From an uncultured Roseburia sp. (GTDB lineage: Bacteria; Bacillota; Clostridia; Lachnospirales; Lachnospiraceae), in assembly GCA_947642555.1 (NCBI GenBank), contig CANRSX010000016.1:1-64000 (forward strand): 64,000 nucleotides of DNA. The letters are read 5' to 3'. Below, one piece after another: positions 58,751 to 64,000 of this stretch. The first letter of the stretch is position 1, and every line of letters begins with the position of its first letter. The notes beneath the pieces were generated by a model that ran no database searches, had not been told where the DNA came from, and worked only from the letters and a program-made list of their open reading frames with translations. Made by a program: the position numbers and the translations under genes.

Positions 58751-59557
58751 TCATCTGCCCTCCGTAAATCTCTCCGCCCGATCCTCGAACTCCTCCGCCC
58801 AGCCGTCCATCTTCTCCTCGTACGCGCGCTCAGCTTCCGCAAGCCCTGCCTCCACCTCCGGCGAAAATTCCTCCGTATACAGATTGCCCATAAACGCATT
58901 GACGAAGGCGTCGCTGATGTGAAGCTTCCAGGCCCCGTCCTCCTCCCAGGCCTCCACCGCAATCTCCATCGTGCAGGTTTCTTTCGGATCCTGCTCCTCC
59001 ACGATGGCGAGCAGCGCATCCATCCCGCTTGCAAGATCCCTGATCTCCCCGACCAGCTCCCGGATTCCCAGGCCGTCGCTTTCCGACATCTGTCGCGTCA
59101 GATAAATCATATATTCGCCCATCACATCCGTCATATCCGTGTTTGTGATGGAAAGATCTACAAAGACGCCGTCCTTCTCCTCCCTCACCCCGGTAATTTC
59201 CCAGGACAGATGCTCTAAGATCCTTTCATTCAGCTCCCGGCTGGCCTCGTACCGTTTTCCCTTTCTTCTTCCCCCGAGCAGCTCGTTGAAGGTCCGGTAT
59301 TCCGTTTCGGTGGGCATCCCGATCCAGTTGTGATGCGTGCACACATAGTTGTCCGTGTACGCGTTGAAGGTCTCAAGATCCAGCGCCTGCAGGCTTCCCA
59401 TCACATACTCCGCGGCCTCCTCCGGCGAATCCGCCGGTTCTCCCGCCGCTCTTTTTCCGCAGCCGCCGGCAAACGCCAGCCCGGTCAGTGCCAGCCCGGT
59501 CAGCATCCATAGCGCTGTGCGTTTTTGTGTTGTCTTTTTTACAGTCATAGTTTCCAT
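58751..59557 (-). CDS. Lipoprotein of unknown family
   Basis: A 268-residue lipoprotein: positively charged N-terminus, hydrophobic helix (about 15-31) and lipobox AFAGGC (Cys33). The mature part is acidic, with two similar-looking halves (EEAAEYVMGSLQALDLETFNAY and an IAVEAWEEDGAWKLHISDAFVNAF segment), a pattern seen in small DUF5105-like lipoproteins. No enzyme motif is seen. It lies upstream of spoIIID and downstream of the AgrC/LytTR-type system, outside both units. Confidence 0.75.
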   Translation of the reverse strand: METMTVKKTTQKRTALWMLTGLALTGLAFAGGCGKRAAGEPADSPEEAAEYVMGSLQALDLETFNAYTDNYVCTHHNWIGMPTETEYRTFNELLGGRRKGKRYEASRELNERILEHLSWEITGVREEKDGVFVDLSITNTDMTDVMGEYMIYLTRQMSESDGLGIRELVGEIRDLASGMDALLAIVEEQDPKETCTMEIAVEAWEEDGAWKLHISDAFVNAFMGNLYTEEFSPEVEAGLAEAERAYEEKMDGWAEEFEDRAERFTEGR

Positions 59558-59679
59558 TCTACATGCCTCCTCTTCTCCCTGTCATCGCGGTTTCCTCTGC
59601 GTCCGAATCGTACACCCGTATTATAAAAAGAGACGGCCGCACCGGCAAGATGCCCGGCACGAATCGACGCTCTGACAGC

Positions 59680-59709
59680 AAAAAACGGCGGTCAGTACCG
59701 CCGCCGTTT
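59680..59709 (-). terminator. Terminator of the GHKL kinase gene
   Basis: AAACGGCGG (59683-59691) and CCGCCGTTT (59701-59709) form a perfect 9-bp stem with a 9-nt loop. Read leftward it ends in a six-T tract (complement of 59680-59685). It lies 7 nt past the histidine kinase stop codon. Confidence 0.85.
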
Positions 59710-59715
59710 CTGTCA

Positions 59716-61014
59716 TCATGCCGGATCATCCAGGTCAAACACTGCGGAGAAGCTGAAAAAACCTCCCTCGCAGCGGAGGGCGGAGACTGCACCGTATCGT
59801 TGTACCACCCCGTCCACATTGAGAAGGCCGATGCCGTGGCTGCCCTCCCCCTGCTTGCGGGTGGGCAGTGTCTTTCCGCGGATCTCCACCGGTTCGTCCA
59901 CCGGATTGCGCACCGAAAGGATCATCTGTCCCTCCTCTTTTACCATCTGAAACCAGATCACCCTCTCTGTGCCTTCCTGCAGACGGCAGCAGGCCTCGAT
60001 CGCATTGTCCAGCAGATTGACCAAAAGCGTCACCAGATCCTCCTCCCGCATCATGAGGCCGGAGAGGTCGCAGACATTCAGGATCATCACAATCCCCTGC
60101 TCCGACGCCTCCTGGTATTTCTGGTTCAGCACCACATTGACCACCGCATGGCCGGTATTGATGTGATCCGCATGCTTTTTTAAGCTCCCGGCCAGCCCGG
60201 CGACATAGTCCCGCGCCTCCTTTTCGTCACCGGCCTCGAGCATTCCCAGGATACAGTTCAGCTGGTTTTTATAATCGTGCAGCGCGCTTTTCTGCCGCTC
60301 ATACTCTTTCTGCATACTCCGGTAAAGGCTCATCTCGTTCTGGGTGCGCTCCTGTAACAGCGCCAGGCGCGACAGCTCCTCCTCCTTTCCGAGCATGCGC
60401 ACGATGACCTGGCAGACGCACACACAGATCACCGCAAGGCCGGATATCGCGGCCAGCCGCACCGAAGCGCCCGCCGTCGTCCCGTCCCAGGAGATCATGC
60501 TGACTGCCATAATCGCTGTCATGGCGGCCGCCGGCACATACCCGTAGCGCTCCAGCCGCATACGGCCGATTCCCCTGCCGCGCGCACGATACCGGTAACG
60601 GAACAACAGCATCAGGCACAGATTTACACACACGGTCGCAGATTCCACCACCTGTGCCGTCTGATCCGTGAGCGCGGGCAGAAACACTACGGCCCCGGAG
60701 GCCAGCAGTTCGGATATCAGCCAGTACAGTCCGCAGAGCAGCACGGAAAAAAGCAGCTTCCTTATCACACTGCCCTGATAATACAGCTGCTCCACGATAA
60801 AATACACCGCGATCACACGCACCGGCTGGAAAAGATAAGGCGGAATCGGCGAAATCGCAATGATCAGAAACCCTGCCGCAACCGCCAGAATGTCGGTATA
60901 TGCCAGCCATCTGTATCTGTCCGTCCACGTCCGCCTGGGCAGTACCGTCTCAAAAAAAGCGCTGCATCCGATCCCCATCAGCAGCGACATCATCCCAATT
61001 CTGATCAGGTCCAT
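59716..61014 (-). CDS. AgrC-like GHKL sensor histidine kinase
   Basis: A 432-residue kinase. The N-terminal ~200 residues hold about six transmembrane helices, as in AgrC-type peptide receptors. The cytoplasmic part has the phospho-acceptor in LHDYKNQLN, the N box LLVNLLDNAIEACC and a G box in SHGIGLLNV. ATG 61014 (AAAGGAG 7 nt upstream) is preferred to the GTG at 61020; the regulator gene overlaps it by about 10 nt. No AgrB/AgrD-like genes lie next to it, so the signal is unknown. Confidence 0.93.
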   Translation of the reverse strand: MDLIRIGMMSLLMGIGCSAFFETVLPRRTWTDRYRWLAYTDILAVAAGFLIIAISPIPPYLFQPVRVIAVYFIVEQLYYQGSVIRKLLFSVLLCGLYWLISELLASGAVVFLPALTDQTAQVVESATVCVNLCLMLLFRYRYRARGRGIGRMRLERYGYVPAAAMTAIMAVSMISWDGTTAGASVRLAAISGLAVICVCVCQVIVRMLGKEEELSRLALLQERTQNEMSLYRSMQKEYERQKSALHDYKNQLNCILGMLEAGDEKEARDYVAGLAGSLKKHADHINTGHAVVNVVLNQKYQEASEQGIVMILNVCDLSGLMMREEDLVTLLVNLLDNAIEACCRLQEGTERVIWFQMVKEEGQMILSVRNPVDEPVEIRGKTLPTRKQGEGSHGIGLLNVDGVVQRYGAVSALRCEGGFFSFSAVFDLDDPA

Positions 61015-61727
61015 CCGCACGCTCCTTTGTATACGGTATATGCTTCCTTTACCGCCTGATACTTAAGACGCGGCACCGGAAGCTCCTCCCCGGTATCCAG
61101 ATAAACCAGATAATTGCTGATTTTTCTGATATGCTTTGGATTGACGAGATAGCTTTTATGGATGCGCAGAAATTCATATTCCCGCAGCCGCGTTTCGATC
61201 TCATCCAGTTTTTCGTAGATCCCGTATGCGGCCGGCTCTGTGTCCATATAATAAAACACGGACTTGTGCTTCCTGCTCTCCACATAGAGAATGTTGTCAA
61301 TGAAAAGGCTCCTCTCTCCTCCGGTAAAGGGCAGCACGATCTGCGCCGCCCGCAGCTTCCGCAGGATGGCATCCATACACTCCGGCAGCGCCTGCTTCAG
61401 CGTGTCCTTCATGATATAGCGCACAGCGTCCACCTTATAGCCCTCCAGCACATAATTCATGTACGAGGTCACAAGCACGATCTGCGTGTCCGAGCGGAAG
61501 GAGCGGATCTTCATCGCGGTTTTTAAGCCGTCCATCTCTCCCATGCTGATATCCATAAACACGATATCATATTTTACCGCATTTTCGGACTGACGCAGAA
61601 ATGCCTCCCCGGAAGGAAAGGCATCCACTGTAAATCCGATCTCCTTTTTCTGAAAATATGCCTCCAGCAGCTGACGGATCTTTTTTCTGTAAAATTCCTC
61701 GTCGTCACACACCGCGATATAAAGCAT
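61005..61727 (-). CDS. LytTR-type response regulator
   Basis: A 240-residue regulator. The receiver domain has the phospho-acceptor Asp in IVFMDISMGEMDG and starts IAVCDDEEFYRKKI. The C-terminal LytTR domain (about 140-240) has GGERSLFIDNILYVES, a central basic RKHKSVFYY and LRIHKSYLVNPKHI. ATG 61727 is preceded by AGGAGTGAGG; the track ORF is 33 codons too long. It is the partner of the overlapping GHKL kinase. Confidence 0.95.
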   Translation of the reverse strand: MLYIAVCDDEEFYRKKIRQLLEAYFQKKEIGFTVDAFPSGEAFLRQSENAVKYDIVFMDISMGEMDGLKTAMKIRSFRSDTQIVLVTSYMNYVLEGYKVDAVRYIMKDTLKQALPECMDAILRKLRAAQIVLPFTGGERSLFIDNILYVESRKHKSVFYYMDTEPAAYGIYEKLDEIETRLREYEFLRIHKSYLVNPKHIRKISNYLVYLDTGEELPVPRLKYQAVKEAYTVYKGACGWT

Positions 61728-61834
61728 CCTCACTCCTGTCCCCTTCTGCAGCCGGGCTCCTGCACCGACGCGTTTCCGGCATCCTGCGGCTCTGCAAAGC
61801 AGCGCCTGCACCGACGGCCGTCGCAAAGCAGCGT

Positions 61835-62335
61835 CTACACCTGCGCGAGAATATCCGCCGCGATGATACGCACCGGCCTGCCGTCCGTCGGAACCATCAG
61901 ATCCGCCACCGTCTCGTACCGCTCCCTGCGTTTTTCCATCAGACCTCTTATATAGTCAATATTCATGTTTCCGTTTAACACCGGGCGGTTTGTGCTGTAG
62001 CGGACGCGTTCAAAGATCGTCTCGGGAGACGCCGTCAGAAGGACGATATGACCGCTTTCCTTCATGCGCGCAGCGTTCTCCTCCCTCAGCACGCTTCCCC
62101 CACCGCAGGAGACCACAAGCTCCGATTCGCCGGCAAGCGTTCTGACAAGCTCCGTTTCCAGATCCCGGAAATATTCCTCGCCGTATTTTGCAAAAATCTC
62201 CGTGATCGGCATTCCCGCTTCCTGCTCGATCCGCTGATCCATCTCAATCATATCCATTCCCGAAGCAGCGGATAACGCCCGTGCCACCGATGTTTTTCCC
62301 GCTCCCATAAATCCGATCAGATAAATATTTTTCAT
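61835..62335 (-). CDS. aroK: Shikimate kinase
   Basis: Phosphorylates shikimate at the 3-hydroxyl in chorismate synthesis. The 166-residue length is normal. The P-loop GFMGAGKTS is at 8-16, the shikimate-binding FRDLETE is near 56-62 and the GGGSV loop is near 78-82. It overlaps the stop of aroE by 4 nt, so aroE-aroK are coupled. Confidence 0.97.
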   Translation of the reverse strand: MKNIYLIGFMGAGKTSVARALSAASGMDMIEMDQRIEQEAGMPITEIFAKYGEEYFRDLETELVRTLAGESELVVSCGGGSVLREENAARMKESGHIVLLTASPETIFERVRYSTNRPVLNGNMNIDYIRGLMEKRRERYETVADLMVPTDGRPVRIIAADILAQV

Positions 62336-63201
62336 CGATAAAACAGCTCCTTTACCTCATCCACCGGCATATCCTGCCCGGTGAACAGCTTAAACGCCAC
62401 GACGCCCTGCCACAGCAGCATGCCTCTGCCGCCGATGCAGATACAGCCCGCTTCCTTTGCCTCGCGAAGCAGCCTGGTCTCCTCCGGGTTGTACACCACG
62501 TCCGCCACCACAAGCCCCGGCCGCAGCGCGCTGGTGTCCTTTAACACGCTTTCCGCGTCCATCGGCTTCATCCCTACAACTGTCGCGTTCGCAAAAATGT
62601 CGCTCTCCGCGATCTCCGCCGTCATCCGCTTTGTGTCGGCGATATCATATACGCGGATCACACATCCGGGCGCTTCCCCTTCCACCTTTTTCGCCAGTTC
62701 CTCCGTTCTTCCGAAAAATTCGTCTTTCCGGTTAAACACAGAGATCTCGCGCACACCGTCTAACGCGCACTGCACCATGATCGCTGCCGCCGCACCGCCG
62801 CCGCCGGCAAGCGTGAGCTTCTTCCCGCGGATCTTAACACCTTCGTCCCGCAGGCTTTCCACAAATCCGACGCCGTCCGTGTTGTGGCCGGTCAGCCTTC
62901 CGTCCTCATTTACAATTGTATTCACCGCGCCGATCAGACGCGCTGCGGGCGACAGTTCATCCATACAGTGGAATGCCGCGCTTTTGCAGGGCATCGTCAC
63001 GTTGCCGCCCCGCATCTTGTAGGTGCGCATTGCCGCAATCGCCGCCTCCGTCTCCCCGACCTTTGTATCGATCGCCACATAGACATAATCCAGCCCGAGC
63101 TTCGCAAAGCTGTAATTATACATCGCCGGGGATCCCGAATGCCCGATCGGCGAACCGAACAGCGCCATCAGTCCCGTATGTCCCGTAATCCTGTCTTCCA
63201 T
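62332..63201 (-). CDS. aroE: Shikimate dehydrogenase
   Basis: NADP-dependent reduction of 3-dehydroshikimate. About 289 residues. The shikimate-binding SPIGHSGSPAMYN is near the N-terminus, the catalytic Lys is in GGNVTMPCKSA (the common VPHK is here MPCK) and the Asp is in HNTDGVGF. The dinucleotide loop is LAGGGGAAAAI. The track ORF runs 22 codons too far; ATG 63201 has GGAGG 11 nt upstream. It is followed by aroK. Confidence 0.96.
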   Translation of the reverse strand: MEDRITGHTGLMALFGSPIGHSGSPAMYNYSFAKLGLDYVYVAIDTKVGETEAAIAAMRTYKMRGGNVTMPCKSAAFHCMDELSPAARLIGAVNTIVNEDGRLTGHNTDGVGFVESLRDEGVKIRGKKLTLAGGGGAAAAIMVQCALDGVREISVFNRKDEFFGRTEELAKKVEGEAPGCVIRVYDIADTKRMTAEIAESDIFANATVVGMKPMDAESVLKDTSALRPGLVVADVVYNPEETRLLREAKEAGCICIGGRGMLLWQGVVAFKLFTGQDMPVDEVKELFYR

Positions 63202-63300
63202 CTTTCTGTGAACCTCCGTTTTCTGATTTCCCCCGAAGCTCCTTCTCCCCACAGACACATCATGCACATGCCGGTTCCGTTTCCCCGCTGCCTTTTGCCG

Positions 63301-64000
63301 CTACCAGCAGAGCACCTCATGCCCTGTCTCTGTCACCAGCACCATGATCTCCCACTGCGCGGAAGGTTTTCCGTCCTCCGTGTAGACCTCCCAGTCGTTT
63401 TTGGGATCCACACAGATCTCCACCCCTCCCATATTCACCATGGGCTCTATCGTAAAAATCATCCCCGGCACCAGCAGCATCTCATGGCCGCGCGTACTGT
63501 TATACCCCACCCAGGGCTCCTCATGAAAATCCAGCCCGACTCCGTGGCCGCCGATCTCACGGACGACCGTATAGCCGTTGGCAAAGGCATGATCGTGCAC
63601 CGCCTGCCCCATATCCCCGAGAAATCCCCAGGGCCGTACCTGCTCTAATCCAAGCTGCACGCATTCCTTTGTGACCTCAACCAGCTTTCGCTTTTCCTCC
63701 CCCACATCCCCGATGCAGTACATCCGGGAGGAATCCGAGAAATATCCGTTTAAAATCGTCGACGCATCGACGTTTACGATATCGCCCTCTTTTAAAATGA
63801 CATCCTCCGACGGAAACCCGTGGCAGACCTGATCGTTGACCGAGGTGCAGACACTGTACGGATACCCCTGATAGTGCAGCGGCGCCGGGATTCCCCCCAT
63901 CTCCGTGGTCATCTCATAGACGATCCGGTCGATCTGCGCCGTGTTCATCCCTTCCTGAATGTGCTCCCCGATATAATCCAGCACGGCAATGTTAATCTTA
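63301..64000 (-). CDS. map: Methionine aminopeptidase type I (partial, 5' end outside the window)
   Basis: Removes the initiator methionine from new proteins. Metal ligands of the pita-bread fold are visible: VNVDAS (Asp), SDSSRM (Asp), GHGVG (His) and FTIEPM (Glu). The frame stays open to the right edge (KINIAVLDY precedes the track start, which is only an internal GTG), so the N-terminus lies beyond 64000. It is upstream of aroE with a gap of about 100 nt. Confidence 0.95.
   Translation of the reverse strand, partial: KINIAVLDYIGEHIQEGMNTAQIDRIVYEMTTEMGGIPAPLHYQGYPYSVCTSVNDQVCHGFPSEDVILKEGDIVNVDASTILNGYFSDSSRMYCIGDVGEEKRKLVEVTKECVQLGLEQVRPWGFLGDMGQAVHDHAFANGYTVVREIGGHGVGLDFHEEPWVGYNSTRGHEMLLVPGMIFTIEPMVNMGGVEICVDPKNDWEVYTEDGKPSAQWEIMVLVTETGHEVLCW

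Noticed and set aside
59716-61727. Full agr quorum-sensing locus
   Set aside because: The kinase and LytTR regulator are present but no AgrB-like protease or AgrD-like peptide gene was found nearby, including on the opposite strand.

Overview
The window is a GC-rich (mid-50s % by eye), densely packed stretch of chromosome from a spore-forming anaerobic Firmicute, most likely Lachnospiraceae. The evidence is a spoIIID gene behind a textbook sigma-E promoter, AGGAGG-type ribosome binding sites with many GTG/TTG starts, YesM/YesN-type and AgrC/LytTR-type two-component systems, CUT1 sugar transporters, nickel-pincer (Lar) maturation genes and a GPH sugar transporter. The genus is not determined. 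I see no rRNA, tRNA, CRISPR array, insertion sequence or phage genes.

Layout. 1-6.9 kb: tail of a TipAS-like protein, guaA, a CmpB-like membrane protein, larC-larE, a structured palindromic repeat, and an autoregulated TetR gene with a frameshifted NAD(P)H oxidoreductase/flavodoxin-like gene. 6.9-20 kb: one leftward glycan-use operon (binding lipoprotein, two permeases, GH3, two GH43-like enzymes, YesM/YesN regulators, GH78). 20.4-24.1 kb: DIP1984-like protein, esterase, DUF1835/DUF3658 protein, Rpn-family nuclease. 24.2-32.2 kb: one leftward transcription unit made of a Ser/Thr kinase, a coiled-coil protein of unknown family, an FHA protein with a HEPN-type RNase motif, a PP2C phosphatase, an esterase and a DUF34/Nif3 metalloprotein. 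32.3-38 kb: rightward envelope-stress-like locus (exported protein, OmpR-type regulator, histidine kinase, exported protein, four 11-bp operator repeats, amidase-deacetylase fusion). 38.1-45.3 kb: duplicated rhamnose-mutarotase protein, M28 peptidase, YkgJ-like protein, GPH transporter, GH79-like enzyme and AraC regulator. 45.3-55.7 kb: leftward Dpp-type transporter operon that also encodes an ATC-hydrolase-like protein, a fumarate-reductase-like flavoprotein with a small 2Fe-2S partner, an amidohydrolase and a MarR regulator. 55.8-57.6 kb: AAA ATPase with a TOPRIM/DUF4276-like partner, beside a remnant of an M24 peptidase. 57.9-64 kb: a small topoisomerase-tail-like protein, spoIIID, a lipoprotein, an AgrC/LytTR-type system, aroK-aroE and a partial map gene.

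Most interesting candidates. The kinase / coiled-coil / FHA-HEPN / PP2C operon has its own promoter, with an inverted repeat around it, and a terminator. It reads as a reversible phospho-switch controlling a possible RNase; I infer stress, toxin or anti-phage function, and it is the best candidate for an undescribed system. Second is the AAA-TOPRIM pair, whose two-gene layout resembles several phage-defence systems. Third is the transporter-reductase operon, which looks built to import and reduce or hydrolyse an unidentified small molecule. Its first ATPase subunit carries asparagine where the Walker A lysine should be.
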